A stretch of DNA of 64,000 bases from Microbacteriaceae bacterium (GTDB lineage Bacteria; Actinomycetota; Actinomycetes; Actinomycetales; Microbacteriaceae): positions 1-64,000 of the forward strand of contig CANKTR010000004.1 of the NCBI GenBank assembly GCA_947486475.1, read 5' to 3'. Under the pieces are notes generated by a model, which saw only the letters and a program-made list of their open reading frames with translations, ran no database searches and had not been told where the DNA came from. Positions 32,724 to 41,709 of the stretch are shown piece after piece. The number at the start of each line of letters is the position of its first letter. Within the stretch, counting starts at the first letter, position 1. The position numbers and the translations under genes are program-made.

Positions 32724-33869
32724 TCACCACGTTCGTAACGGGTACGTCTCCAACGCGTGTCGGACGGCGGGCATGTCAAGATCGAATGAGCGGTACGCCG
32801 TGTCGGTTGCCGCGACGATTTGCGCGTAGTGCTGACCCCGCGCTTCGCACACAACTCGCTGCCATTGACGCCACTTCGGCTGGAATTGGCGTTGGGACCC
32901 CCACCCCTTCGATTTTTCCGGGGTCAGGATGATGACGGTCGTGTCAGGACCCACGAACATCGACGTCAAGGCCTGACTTCCAATCTCGGAAACAACGACG
33001 CGTGCGGCCCGGAAATGCTGAATTTGACGGTCAATCGGATGGTCCGTCGGATGCCACGTGGTAAAACCGATCGAATTCAGGTACTCCTCGAGTTCCTCTT
33101 TGTTCGACGCACCCGAGCGTTTTTCGTCGGGTCTCCGCGCGACGTACAACAATTCGGGAAGTGTCGGGTCGTCGGGAATTCCCGCCGTGAACGAGCTCAC
33201 CATTCGTTCCATTCGATGCTTGTCTTGAACCCGAACGAGTCCGGGACGTGAAAGGTGCGTCGGAACCAAAAGGTTTTCGACGTAGACAAACTGGTCGCGT
33301 TCCGACGTCGGATATCGCTGAACGCCCTCTTCGCGGATACCAAGGCGGGCAAGGAGACTGCTGTCACCCCACGGAGTGTTGAGAATCGTCGCGTCCGGGA
33401 ACTGTTCGTGAAGGGTGGTGAGTCGCGGAAGGCGATGAAGAAGCCAGTGCCCGTAGGCACGCGCTCGTGTCAGTGTTGTTCCGAGTGTGCCGGAATACTC
33501 GGCGATCACGCTGGTGGACGGGATGGGTTCACTAAACGTTCTCGAGCCGAAAAATGGCGAAAGAATCGATTTACCGGCGAGCGTGACGATCTGGTTATCG
33601 GGTGACACCAGAGCTTCTTTCACGCTGATGACCGCCTCCGGGGCCATGAGGTCGCGTCGGTCTCGGGGGCGCTTTCCGAATCGCCAATAGCGTGCGGCTT
33701 CGAGGTCGAGCCATTTTCCGTTGACATACGCCACGTCCGACGCAAGACGACCCGCTTCGATGGGATCATTCGAGACGTACTCCAACTGAATACCCGTCGG
33801 CAGGTTTTTCCCAGACAGGAATTTGTCGGCGAGCACGATATTAGGTGCGGTGGTCAACTGCTTCGCCAT
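32724..33869 (-). CDS. Glycosyltransferase family 61-like protein (DUF563)
   Basis: A 381-residue soluble protein. The core has YGHWLLHRLPRL (the family His/Asn-rich start), LLYVARRPDEKRSGASNKEELEEYL split around a basic loop, and VVSEIGSQALTSMFVGPDTTVIIL near the C-terminus, the pattern of GT61/DUF563 proteins that build surface polysaccharides. ATG 33869 is chosen because CGGAG lies 11 nt before it and upstream codons show no family character. It converges with the nitrilase gene (26-nt gap) and points away from tRNA-Arg. Confidence 0.75.
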   Translation of the reverse strand: MAKQLTTAPNIVLADKFLSGKNLPTGIQLEYVSNDPIEAGRLASDVAYVNGKWLDLEAARYWRFGKRPRDRRDLMAPEAVISVKEALVSPDNQIVTLAGKSILSPFFGSRTFSEPIPSTSVIAEYSGTLGTTLTRARAYGHWLLHRLPRLTTLHEQFPDATILNTPWGDSSLLARLGIREEGVQRYPTSERDQFVYVENLLVPTHLSRPGLVRVQDKHRMERMVSSFTAGIPDDPTLPELLYVARRPDEKRSGASNKEELEEYLNSIGFTTWHPTDHPIDRQIQHFRAARVVVSEIGSQALTSMFVGPDTTVIILTPEKSKGWGSQRQFQPKWRQWQRVVCEARGQHYAQIVAATDTAYRSFDLDMPAVRHALETYPLRTW

Positions 33870-34029
33870 GTGTGTAAATTCTCCGATTGGGTAAGGGATG
33901 CTGATTTTTCCCGCATGTAGTGATGAGGGCATCTACTGGTAGATTACGACATTGGGTCGGGGAAACCGCCCGCTTCGTTGGATCACTCACCGCAATCGTG
34001 GACGGGGTGACGGAACTGTCGCTACGATG

Positions 34030-34102
34030 CGCGCCCGGAGGGATTCGAACCCCCAACCGTCTGATCCGTAGTCAGATACTCTATCCGTTGAGCTACGGGC
34101 GC
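34030..34102 (-). tRNA. tRNA-Arg (anticodon ACG)
   Basis: Minus-strand cloverleaf of 73 nt: acceptor GCGCCCG/CGGGCGC, anticodon stem TCTGA/TCAGA with loop CTACGGA (anticodon ACG, read as ICG for CGU/CGC/CGA), TPsiC loop GGTTCGAATCC, discriminator G. CCA is not encoded. Confidence 0.95.
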
Positions 34103-34165
34103 ACGTTGCCCAGAGACAACCTCACGAGTCTAACAGCAGACGGTTTAGCCCCCAAACTCGCCCGT

Positions 34166-34399
34166 TCACCGCAAACGTGATTGTCGGCCGCGAAAGTGTT
34201 CCATCGTCTTGTTGATGCCAAAAAAGTCTGCGACACGGTCGAAGGCGCGGACGGGCAGTAGTCGAACGAGCGGAAGAATTCGGGCGAACGGTGGCAGAAC
34301 GAGCGTCGCTCGGCCCCGTTCAATTGCATCGAGGATTTGGCCCGCGACCACGTCCTCGTTCAAAATTGGCAGTAGCGCGGGAAAGCGACTCTGAACACC
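34166..34399 (-). pseudogene. C-terminal remnant of a short-chain dehydrogenase
   Basis: The minus-strand frame from about 34399 to the stop at 34166 reads GVQSRFPALLPILNEDVV, then AIERGRATLVLPPF, RLLPVRAFDRV and FFGINKTMEHFRGR. These are the characteristic last 75 residues of a family of SDR oxidoreductases. There is no N-terminus: upstream codons are unlike an SDR and a stop occurs about 75 nt further up, with no ATG or GTG suitable as a start. The Rossmann fold and active site are absent, so the remnant cannot be a working enzyme. It appears to have been cut at about 34393-34399, where a lipoprotein signal sequence begins on the other strand. Confidence 0.65.
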
Positions 34400-34531
34400 A
34401 TCACCCGACTCGGCGCGACACTCGCCGCCGCGTCCATTCTTCTCGTCGCTGGGTGCTCGTCAGCACCGGGCCGCCATAGCGAACGACTCTCAACCTCGCT
34501 CGCAACTCTTCGGAAGGCTGCGAGACGGTAG
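34391..34531 (+). pseudogene. Lipoprotein signal-peptide remnant
   Basis: The plus-strand frame starting at CTG 34391 reads NTITRLGATLAAASILLVAG then CSSAPG: a textbook lipoprotein signal peptide with lipobox LVAGC. It runs only 46 codons, ending at TAG 34531 after a basic tail. No ATG, GTG or TTG start is in frame after the preceding TAG. It looks like the first part of a lipoprotein gene whose body has been lost, or less likely a tiny gene using a CTG start. Confidence 0.5.
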
Positions 34532-34534
34532 GCT
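34529..34534 (+). promoter_or_regulatory. -10 box of leaderless cysD transcript
   Basis: TAGGCT followed by 7 nt (ggaaact) and the ATG at 34542. Confidence 0.45.
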
Positions 34535-34541
34535 GGAAACT

Positions 34542-35462
34542 ATGAATTCGAAGACTTCCCACGACGAAGACGCGGTTCTCGACGCTCTTGAGTCCGAGGC
34601 GATTTGGATGATTCGTGAGGCCGCCAGCGCCTTCCAGAAGCCCGTCATCCTCTATTCAATCGGCAAGGATTCGACCGTTTTGCTGCGTCTTGCCGTCAAA
34701 GCGTTCGCTCCCGCGCCGGTGCCGTTCCCCGTTCTGCACATTGACACGACGTGGAAGTTCAAAGAGATGATTAAGTTCCGTGACGATACGGCTCGCGAGA
34801 ACAATTTGGACCTGGTGGTTCACACCAACCCCGACGGCCGCGACAACAAAATCACCCCGTGGACTCACGGAGCGGACGAATACACCCGCCTGATGAAAAC
34901 GGTTGCGCTGCGAGCGGCTCTTGATGTGGGCGAATATGACGTCGCCCTCGGTGGTGCCCGTCGCGACGAAGAACGGTCGCGAGCCAAAGAGCGAATGTTC
35001 AGTCTTCGCGAACCAGGGCATGCGTGGGACCCGTCCAGCCAGCGGCCCGAGTTTTGGCACACCGTCAACTCCACCCTGAAGAAGGGCCAGACGATGCGGG
35101 CGTTCCCCATTTCGAACTGGACCGAACTCGACGTCTGGAAATACATCCGCCGCGAGAAACTCGACGTGGTTGACCTGTATTTCTCGAAAGAACGGCCGAC
35201 CGTTGAACGAAACGGTCAACTGATCATGATCGATGACGACCGCTTTCCGCTTGAACCCGGTGAAGAAGTCGTGAACCGCCGAATTCGTTTCCGCACGCTC
35301 GGTTGCTATCCGTTGACCGCAGCCGACGAGGGCGAAGCCGCCTCGGTCGACGCAATCATCGACGAACTGGCGAGGTCGACCACATCCGAACGTTCGGGTC
35401 GCTTGATTGACGGTAAAGGCGCATCCTCGATGGAGCGGAAAAAGCACGAGGGGTATTTCTAA
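34542..35462 (+). CDS. cysD: Sulfate adenylyltransferase subunit 2
   Basis: Small, catalytic subunit of ATP sulfurylase, making adenylyl-sulfate (APS) from sulfate and ATP. The 306-residue PAPS-reductase-like fold has the PP-loop ILYSIGKDSTVLLRLAVKAF, FPVLHIDTTWKFKEM, GARRDEERSRAKER and the C-terminal GRLIDGKGASSMERKKHEGYF end typical of CysD. Stop and next ATG overlap (TAATG), coupling it to cysNC. No cysH, sulfite reductase or sulfate transporter lies beside it. Confidence 0.95.
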   Translation: MNSKTSHDEDAVLDALESEAIWMIREAASAFQKPVILYSIGKDSTVLLRLAVKAFAPAPVPFPVLHIDTTWKFKEMIKFRDDTARENNLDLVVHTNPDGRDNKITPWTHGADEYTRLMKTVALRAALDVGEYDVALGGARRDEERSRAKERMFSLREPGHAWDPSSQRPEFWHTVNSTLKKGQTMRAFPISNWTELDVWKYIRREKLDVVDLYFSKERPTVERNGQLIMIDDDRFPLEPGEEVVNRRIRFRTLGCYPLTAADEGEAASVDAIIDELARSTTSERSGRLIDGKGASSMERKKHEGYF

Positions 35463-37279
35463 TGTCGAACGCACTTCTCCGAATTGTTGTCTGCGGCGCC
35501 GTCGACGACGGTAAATCCACCGTTCTTGGGCGACTGCTGGTCGAGACGAACTCAATCCCGCTCGACGAGATCGATAACACCCGACTCATGGCCAATGGCG
35601 AGGTCGATTACAGCCAACTGACCGACGGGCTCGAGTCCGAGCGCGAACAGGGCATCACCATCGATGTGGCCCACCGTCACGTTTACCTTCCGTCCGGGCG
35701 ACGCGCTATCCTTGCTGATTCACCCGGCCACGAGCAGTACACCCGCAACATGGCGGTCGCCGCGAGCGAGGCGGACCTCGGCCTGTTGCTTGTCGACGCG
35801 GGGAAAGGCGTTCGTGATCAGTCGGTTCGTCACGCCGCGATCAACTCCCTCATGGGTGTCAAGCACATCGTCGTCGCCGTTAACAAAATGGATGTCGTTG
35901 GGTACGACCAATCCGTGTTCGACGGAATCGTTGAGGAACTGACGCGGCGGTTCGAACCGTTCGGCTTTGAGGACCTTCAATTCATTCCGGTGTCCGGGAT
36001 GGTCGGGGACAACATCACCGTTCCGTCCACCGAGATGCCCTGGGCCAACTCGGTCACGATCCTGTCGGTGCTCGACCAGCCTCGCACCTTCGACCGTTCG
36101 GGCGGAGACGGAAGCCTCCGCCTCCCCGTTCAGTTCGTGTCCAAAGCAGGGGACGTCCGCTGGTACGCGGGAACCATTGCGCGCGGTTCGGTCACCGTGG
36201 GCGACACCATTCGTGTCTGGCCGGCACTCACCGAAGCCGTTGTCACGGGCATTTATTCACCTAACGAGGCGACCTCAGCAACCAACGAGCAGGCGGTTCA
36301 CATCACTCTCGACCGCGAGGTCGACATCGCACGCGGTGACGTCATTGTCGGGGCAACCGGTGAAATTCCCTCCTCGCGTGCTCACCTCGCCGATCTCGTC
36401 TGGATTGACAGCAAGCCTCTCGACACACACGCGTCGTACATTTTGCGGTCGGGGCCCATTGAAATCCCCGCGCGTGTCGAAACCGTTCGCTACGTCCGTG
36501 ACATCACAACCGGAGAGCAGGCGCGTGGTCGAGCACTGAACATGAACGATATTGGCCGGGTTGAAATCATTGCCGACCGCCCAATTCTTCTCGACCCGTA
36601 CGCCGAGTCAACCCACACGGGCGGTTTCATCCTCGTCGATCGCCTCTCGGCCATGACCGTTGCGGCGGGAATGTCCAAACACCCGCTCGTGCGCGAATCC
36701 GATGTCGTCAAACACGATTTCGCCGTCGATCGCGCCGAACGGGAAAAGCTCAACGGATTGCGATCCTGCGTTTTCTGGCTGACCGGACTGCCAGGCTCGG
36801 GGAAGAGCACGGTTGCGGACGAACTCGAAAAGTCGCTCATGACACTCGGTCTTCGGTCCTTCACCCTCGACGGTGACACTGTGCGGTCAACCTTGTCCGA
36901 GGACCTCGGATTTTCGCCCGAAGACCGCAAAGAGAACGTGCGCCGGGTTGCCCGCGTCGCACAACTCATGATGGAAGCCGGACTCGTCGTGATCGTCTCT
37001 CTCGTCTCGCCGTTCCGTGATGACCGCGAGATGGCGAAAGAACGATTTGCTGACGGCGATTTCTTTGAGGTGTTCGTCGACACCCCGCTCGAGGTCTGCA
37101 TGCAACGCGACCCCAAGGGTCTCTATGCGAAGAGTCAATCCGACAAATCGATGCAGATGACCGGTGTTGGACAGGGTTACGAAGCGCCGCTCGCCGCCGA
37201 CGTGACGCTCGACGGTACGCAGCCGGTTGAGGATTCCGTCCAGAACCTTCTGGGTCTCATTCTCAGTCGTCGAATTTAG
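35462..37279 (+). CDS. cysNC: Sulfate adenylyltransferase subunit 1 fused to APS kinase
   Basis: Bifunctional 605-residue protein. Residues 1-430 are the EF-Tu-like GTPase CysN: G1 CGAVDDGKST, switch II DSPGHEQYTRNM, NKMD, followed by two beta-barrel domains. Residues 435-605 are an APS kinase: Walker A GLPGSGKST (about 440-448), LDGDTVRSTLSEDLGF, RKENVRRVARVAQLM and KGLYAKS. Together with CysD it makes PAPS directly. The fusion is known from Mycobacterium and others. Because PAPS reduction genes are not adjacent while sulfotransferase-like genes are, the product probably feeds sulfation at least in part. Confidence 0.95.
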   Translation: MSNALLRIVVCGAVDDGKSTVLGRLLVETNSIPLDEIDNTRLMANGEVDYSQLTDGLESEREQGITIDVAHRHVYLPSGRRAILADSPGHEQYTRNMAVAASEADLGLLLVDAGKGVRDQSVRHAAINSLMGVKHIVVAVNKMDVVGYDQSVFDGIVEELTRRFEPFGFEDLQFIPVSGMVGDNITVPSTEMPWANSVTILSVLDQPRTFDRSGGDGSLRLPVQFVSKAGDVRWYAGTIARGSVTVGDTIRVWPALTEAVVTGIYSPNEATSATNEQAVHITLDREVDIARGDVIVGATGEIPSSRAHLADLVWIDSKPLDTHASYILRSGPIEIPARVETVRYVRDITTGEQARGRALNMNDIGRVEIIADRPILLDPYAESTHTGGFILVDRLSAMTVAAGMSKHPLVRESDVVKHDFAVDRAEREKLNGLRSCVFWLTGLPGSGKSTVADELEKSLMTLGLRSFTLDGDTVRSTLSEDLGFSPEDRKENVRRVARVAQLMMEAGLVVIVSLVSPFRDDREMAKERFADGDFFEVFVDTPLEVCMQRDPKGLYAKSQSDKSMQMTGVGQGYEAPLAADVTLDGTQPVEDSVQNLLGLILSRRI

Positions 37280-37283
37280 CGCA

Positions 37284-38198
37284 ATGCCCGAACTTCTGTT
37301 TTTGACTCGCAAGTTCGCGGGCGAACTTTCCGTGCGTGTCACCCTCGGGATGATTGGGATGTTCTCGGTTCTGTACCTGCTTGGCCTCGTCCTCGCGGAC
37401 TCCGTTCCCGAGTGGATCAAATCTTTCGACTGGTTGTTTGCATTTTCACGGGCACTCCGCGCCCTTCCGCCCTGGGACTTTGCCCTCATCGCACTAGCCA
37501 TCGTCGTGCTTACGGGTTATTTTCAGAGGATCTTCAAGTTTGTTCTTCGCCGACGAAACACGCTCAACCTGAAAAAGCTTTCGCTCTTTGAGCTCCAAAC
37601 CGAAGAAACACCCATGTCCAATGCTCAACGGCGTCTGCAGATGCTCGCTCGCGCCCGGGTCATCGGTCGCCTCATGTTGTTTGCGACCGCAATCGGTAAC
37701 CTGACGGGTCTGATCCTCGCGCTAGCAGTATTCGGCTATTTCCCGTCTGCGGGAATTATCCTGTTCATCCTGCTGACGATGTTGTTCTATATCCCTATCG
37801 CGGTCAACAGATGGTTCGCGGTGTTTGATCGAAATGAACTAGCGCATCAGCAACTGGCCGACGATCTGCTCGAGGGCGGACGCGACCCGGGGGAAACCGA
37901 GATCCACGTGCACACCGAACGGATGCTGATTCGGGCGAAACTGCCGATAACACGCTTCATCATTATTTGGCCGATGCTGAGCATCGTGTTCCCGCTCGCA
38001 ATTTTTGCCGCCGCCATCGAGTCGTGGATGTACGCGGCCAGTGGGGTCGATTCGGCACTCAACAAGCTTTTACTCGTGCTGATGGCCAGTTCGATACGGT
38101 CTATCTTCCAAGCCGTCAACATTCTTGAGACACTCGCGAACCTGACTGCTCGAGCAATACGCCCCGATGCTCTCGACCGTGACGAAGAAGAACTCTAA
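37284..38198 (+). CDS. Integral membrane protein of unknown function
   Basis: A 304-residue protein I do not recognise. It has about five hydrophobic segments: roughly 19-38, 66-84, 127-150, 152-172 and 229-255, with a charged cytosolic-looking stretch 88-125 (RRRNTLNLKKLSLFELQTEE) and another around 180-220 (ELAHQQLADDLLEGGRDPGE). ATG 37284 lies 4 nt after the cysNC stop, so it is in the cysD-cysNC transcript; the 3-prime end overlaps the convergent GT4 gene by 4 nt. The operon position suggests a link with sulfate uptake or the sulfated product, which is only inference. No sulfate-permease motif is visible. Confidence 0.7.
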   Translation: MPELLFLTRKFAGELSVRVTLGMIGMFSVLYLLGLVLADSVPEWIKSFDWLFAFSRALRALPPWDFALIALAIVVLTGYFQRIFKFVLRRRNTLNLKKLSLFELQTEETPMSNAQRRLQMLARARVIGRLMLFATAIGNLTGLILALAVFGYFPSAGIILFILLTMLFYIPIAVNRWFAVFDRNELAHQQLADDLLEGGRDPGETEIHVHTERMLIRAKLPITRFIIIWPMLSIVFPLAIFAAAIESWMYAASGVDSALNKLLLVLMASSIRSIFQAVNILETLANLTARAIRPDALDRDEEEL

Positions 38199-39535
38199 CG
38201 AGACGCTGCCGCGATGATTCGTGCGTGAAAATCGCTCCAATCTTTCGGGATTTCCTTAGGCACGGGGAATGTCTTCAACGGCGGCAACTGTGCGACCTGC
38301 ACAATCTGCGAGGCCCATTCGTCCGGGTCGTTGGGGGACGCGATGTGAACCCGGTCGGAACCAAACAGGTCACCCAGTTCCGTGAGCGCGCTCGAGTCCG
38401 CGGCAACAACCCGCTTTCCACGGCTGAGCGATTCGATCACGGGCAGTCCAAATCCCTCGGCCAACGACGGCACGGCGACAACCGTTGCCGCGTCATACAT
38501 TGCGACCAGCTCGGCGTCGGTGACAATGCCGAGAATGGTGATTCGCGCGCGCTGTTCGGTGGTGCAGGACTCGAGTGCCTCCCGGAGCGCGGTGTCCGTC
38601 AGGGTGGAATAGCCCGCGAGAATTCCCAGTCGCACGTCGACCCCGTCACTAATGAGCGACTTGACCGCTCGAACGACAACCTGAAAGTTCTTTCGCTGAT
38701 CGAGTTGCCCCACCAACAACACCTTGATGGCGGCATTTCCGAACAGCCTGTCGGCGATCGACGAATCCGGGCGGACATCAGACGTCATTCGAGGCCACGG
38801 CAAATGAACGACAGACTGTTTCTGCTTGTCCCGCGTGCTCGTCACGACGAGTTTGCAGAAATCACGATACTGCCCGAGCGTGAAATTCGAGTTCGCCGCT
38901 ATCGCACTCGCCTGAGTCACCGCGTCAAGATACGTGAGGTGAAGTTTCCGAGCGCGATGGTGGTGTTCGCGGTCAAAAAGGTGTCGATGCGACAACGGAA
39001 ACAGGTCGTGGACAAAAACCAATGAATTGACGCCTGGACGGCGAAACAGGTCTTCCATCGCGATTGCATGGGACGCTCGGGGAGCGGGTAAGTCGAGGAT
39101 CAGGTAGGTTTGCCCGTCGCGCGGCACCCATTCCGGTTGGTCCCGAAGTTTGTAATTCTCAATCACCGTCTGGGCTTGCAGGTGCCGCGTTCGGGCCTTT
39201 TTCAACCAGTCATAAATCGGTCCGGCAAAGGGGACTTCGCGAAAAATCTCGCGCAACCGCGGCCTTTTCGCCTCTTCGATTACCGCGCCGGTTGCCTTTT
39301 CGGCGAATTCGCGGACCCGTGCCACAATCCCGCTTCGGGTGCGCTCGACCAGCGTCCCGAGTTCCGGTATCGAACGCCAGAGGCGCGCCTTGTCGTCGTA
39401 ACGAATCAATTCGACACTGTCGCGGTTCACCGCGAGATATTCGCGAAGAACACGTTGGACGCCGGTGGTGAAGTTCAATTCAGACACCGCGGTCACATCG
39501 AGTGCGATCGGTCGGGTATTGGAGTGCGGCGTCAT
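38195..39535 (-). CDS. Family 4 glycosyltransferase
   Basis: GT-B-fold enzyme of 446 residues. The C-terminal donor-binding half has VLLVGQLDQRKNFQVVVRAV, ITILGIVTDAELVAMYDAAT and VPSLAEGFGLPVIESLSRG, the GT4 E-x7-E signature. The N-terminal half contains LNFTTGVQRVLREYL (acceptor loop) and a stretch of about 80 residues (60-140) less typical of the family. Such proteins often transfer mannose or related sugars to polysaccharide precursors. Its ATG overlaps the stop of the sulfotransferase-like gene upstream (ATGA), so the acceptor may be the same glycan. Confidence 0.85.
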   Translation of the reverse strand: MTPHSNTRPIALDVTAVSELNFTTGVQRVLREYLAVNRDSVELIRYDDKARLWRSIPELGTLVERTRSGIVARVREFAEKATGAVIEEAKRPRLREIFREVPFAGPIYDWLKKARTRHLQAQTVIENYKLRDQPEWVPRDGQTYLILDLPAPRASHAIAMEDLFRRPGVNSLVFVHDLFPLSHRHLFDREHHHRARKLHLTYLDAVTQASAIAANSNFTLGQYRDFCKLVVTSTRDKQKQSVVHLPWPRMTSDVRPDSSIADRLFGNAAIKVLLVGQLDQRKNFQVVVRAVKSLISDGVDVRLGILAGYSTLTDTALREALESCTTEQRARITILGIVTDAELVAMYDAATVVAVPSLAEGFGLPVIESLSRGKRVVAADSSALTELGDLFGSDRVHIASPNDPDEWASQIVQVAQLPPLKTFPVPKEIPKDWSDFHARIIAAASR

Positions 39536-40542
39536 CGGGTCAGCGCCCTCTCAAACCACGCCATCCACTCCGGCGTGTGGGCGAGCGGCCCTAACTTCGA
39601 CCGAAAAGATTCATTGGACGTCCGATACGCCTCAACCACCTTGGCGCGCTCGGAACGCGGTAGCTTCCACGCGGTAAAGGTCTCGACATTGCGGCGCGAC
39701 TCGGCATGGCAATAGCCGAGGAACCGATCGAAAACGTACTGTGCCAGACGGGACCCGGCGGGGAACCAGCCGATTACCCTGTCCAGTTTTTTCCCCAGAA
39801 CAAGAAGGTGCATGCCCACCGATGAAAAAGTCGGGTGAATCCGGGCTTTCCCCGCGTTCCACTGATTCTGGGGAAAGGCGCCCAGGCCCAGTTCGTCAAA
39901 AACGCACTGGTTCAAATTCTCTGACTGCGCCAAACTGCTTCGGTATGGAACGACATGCAGAGTGTACGGAGCGTTCGCAAACGACCAGCGGTCCCACAGA
40001 TAGTCGTAGTCGTAGGCGTTTCGCTCGCGGTGGTAACGGAGGAACGACGAGATTCGCAGAGAGGTGACCTTTTTTCGATTCCACATTCGCAGTTGCTGAC
40101 CGAGTAGCGAGGGAATCGCTCCCGTTTGTTCCCGAGCAACGAGGACGATATCTACCCGATCAAACAACTCGGCCAAGCGTGCTCCGAGTGTTGACGGTTC
40201 TGCGAGCTGGTCGCCGATTTCACACACCATAATCACCGTCACGTTTCCGCCGCGTCGACGGGCCTCCGCCGCAATATCGACCAGTTTGGCGTCGACAAAC
40301 GTTGCCGTGTTAGCGGTTTTGCGGGGCGCTTCGAAATTGGTTGGCGAAATCAGGGGTGCGATTTCGACCAGGTCGTGATGTTTGACGATTTCCCCGTTCG
40401 CGGGGAACCACAATTCGTGCGCTGGATACATGATGTCCGGCGCGAGTGTCCCTTCTTCGACGGCTCGCCACAGCCCCGCCGCAAAGGCGGACGTTCCCGT
40501 TTTCATGGGTCCAACGTGAACCACGATGCGTGTCGTACCCAC
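39532..40542 (-). CDS. P-loop sulfotransferase-like protein, copy 1
   Basis: A 336-residue protein opening with TTRIVVHVGPMKTGTSAFA, a phosphosulfate-binding P-loop of the kind found in bacterial sulfotransferase-like families (G-P-x-K-T-G-T). The shared plan with the next two genes is: P-loop, a YP.HELWFP and IVKHH block, VTVIMVCE strand, then VLVAREQTGAIPSLLGQQLR, and a C-terminal WKLPRSERAKVVEAYRTSNE helix. GTG 40542 is 2 nt after the preceding stop; the longer frame upstream has no family similarity. PAPS binding is likely; acceptor unknown. Confidence 0.68.
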   Translation of the reverse strand: MGTTRIVVHVGPMKTGTSAFAAGLWRAVEEGTLAPDIMYPAHELWFPANGEIVKHHDLVEIAPLISPTNFEAPRKTANTATFVDAKLVDIAAEARRRGGNVTVIMVCEIGDQLAEPSTLGARLAELFDRVDIVLVAREQTGAIPSLLGQQLRMWNRKKVTSLRISSFLRYHRERNAYDYDYLWDRWSFANAPYTLHVVPYRSSLAQSENLNQCVFDELGLGAFPQNQWNAGKARIHPTFSSVGMHLLVLGKKLDRVIGWFPAGSRLAQYVFDRFLGYCHAESRRNVETFTAWKLPRSERAKVVEAYRTSNESFRSKLGPLAHTPEWMAWFERALTR

Positions 40543-40544
40543 GA

Positions 40545-41561
40545 TTACATGCCCTCCGCGGCAAACCATTTTTGCCAATCCGGTGAATCGATTTGTGGGC
40601 CGAGGGTCTTTCGGACGGCAGCATACGACGGTGCGTATAGTGAGCGAATCGCGTTCTCTTCGGCGGCAGACAATTCCCAATCGCCGTGACCCACGTTGCG
40701 TTCCGCAAAACCGCGCACGACAGTTTTTTCCCTATCCGCACCGAGAACGGCCGAAAACAGTCGCTTGATGATTGCCGCCACCGGAGGGAGAACGCGCGCA
40801 ACGCGACCGAGATTCTTGAGGGTGATGAGACGCTTGAGCGAGGCGAGTGGGAGACTCGGGTGAAGCCGCCTGCTTCCAAAGTCATCCTTGAGTCGAGGGG
40901 CCGGAACCCCGGCCACCACCGCGTAAAATCGATCGACGCTCGAGTAGCCGTCGAGATCGTCTTCGAAATAGGGGATGAGGATGAGTTCGACGTCGCTAAA
41001 CGCTGACCACCGTTTAAACATCCTCACGTAACGCTCGCCCGGTAACTCTGTCCGTGCGTTCATCATCGTGACAACATCGAAGTCCGGTTGGTTGATACGC
41101 CAGTCTTTGATCCGGTGGACGAGCATTGATTTCTCTGCGGCAACAGGCGACCGGACAGCGAGCACGACTCGAATTCTGCCGAAATACTTGCGCAACATTG
41201 TGACCAACACGCTGGCGTTTGTTCGGCTCGAAATTGTCTCGCTCACGAACACCACGGTGGACCCGGAGCCCCTCTGGGCGGCTGCGGCTGCGGCGCGAGC
41301 CACGCGCTCTTCAACATCGGCGGGCGATTGAATCGCGGTCTTGCGAAACCGGGGTTGGTCTGAGTCCTCGGCGAAAAAATCGAACAAGGCGTTGTGCTTC
41401 ACGATTCGCCCCGCTGGCGGAAACCACAAGTCCCCCGTCGGGTACACAATCGATCGCGAAAGAATCCCCAGTTCGGTGGCGACGGAAAAGTAATAACCAA
41501 GAGCCGTCGTTCCCGTTTTCATGGGACCAATGTGGATGACTACGTCGGGCTTTGCTGTCAC
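40545..41561 (-). CDS. P-loop sulfotransferase-like protein, copy 2
   Basis: Paralogue of the neighbouring gene, 338 residues. N-terminus DVVIHIGPMKTGTTALGYYF carries the P-loop; YPTGDLWFPPAGRIVKHN, TVVFVSETISSRT, VLAVRSPVAAEKSMLVHRI and LILIPYFEDDLDGY follow. The last 25 residues (AIRSLYAPSYAAVRKTLGP, then WQKWF) match the C-termini of the other two copies. VLAVRSP resembles the 3-phosphate-binding R..S motif of classical sulfotransferases. It is the first or second gene of the minus-strand run ending in the GT4 gene; tRNA-Ser lies just upstream. Confidence 0.7.
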   Translation of the reverse strand: MTAKPDVVIHIGPMKTGTTALGYYFSVATELGILSRSIVYPTGDLWFPPAGRIVKHNALFDFFAEDSDQPRFRKTAIQSPADVEERVARAAAAAAQRGSGSTVVFVSETISSRTNASVLVTMLRKYFGRIRVVLAVRSPVAAEKSMLVHRIKDWRINQPDFDVVTMMNARTELPGERYVRMFKRWSAFSDVELILIPYFEDDLDGYSSVDRFYAVVAGVPAPRLKDDFGSRRLHPSLPLASLKRLITLKNLGRVARVLPPVAAIIKRLFSAVLGADREKTVVRGFAERNVGHGDWELSAAEENAIRSLYAPSYAAVRKTLGPQIDSPDWQKWFAAEGM

Positions 41562-41594
41562 GACGCCCTCCCAATCTCTGCTCGCCCAACACTG

Positions 41595-41686
41595 TGGCGG
41601 AGACGGTGGGATTTGAACCCACGATTCCCTAGAGGGAACTCCACCTTAGCAGGGTGGTGCACTCGGCCGAACTATGCGACGTCTCC
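41595..41686 (-). tRNA. tRNA-Ser (anticodon GCT)
   Basis: Minus-strand class II tRNA with acceptor GGAGACG/CGTCTCC, anticodon stem CCACC/GGTGG with loop CTGCTAA (anticodon GCT, codons AGC/AGU), long variable arm GGAGTTCCCTCTAGGGAATC, T-loop GGTTCAAATCC, discriminator G and an encoded CCA at 41597-41595. Confidence 0.95.
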
Positions 41687-41709
41687 AATGCTCCTATGTT
41701 ACCGAAATA

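Noticed and set aside
33870..34029. Possible gene between GT61 and tRNA-Arg
   Set aside because: 160 bp with no open frame carrying a start and ribosome site; it probably holds the GT61 promoter only.
38225..39025. Plus-strand open frame opposite the GT4 gene
   Set aside because: GT4 donor-binding signatures on the minus strand leave no doubt; the opposite frame has no motif.
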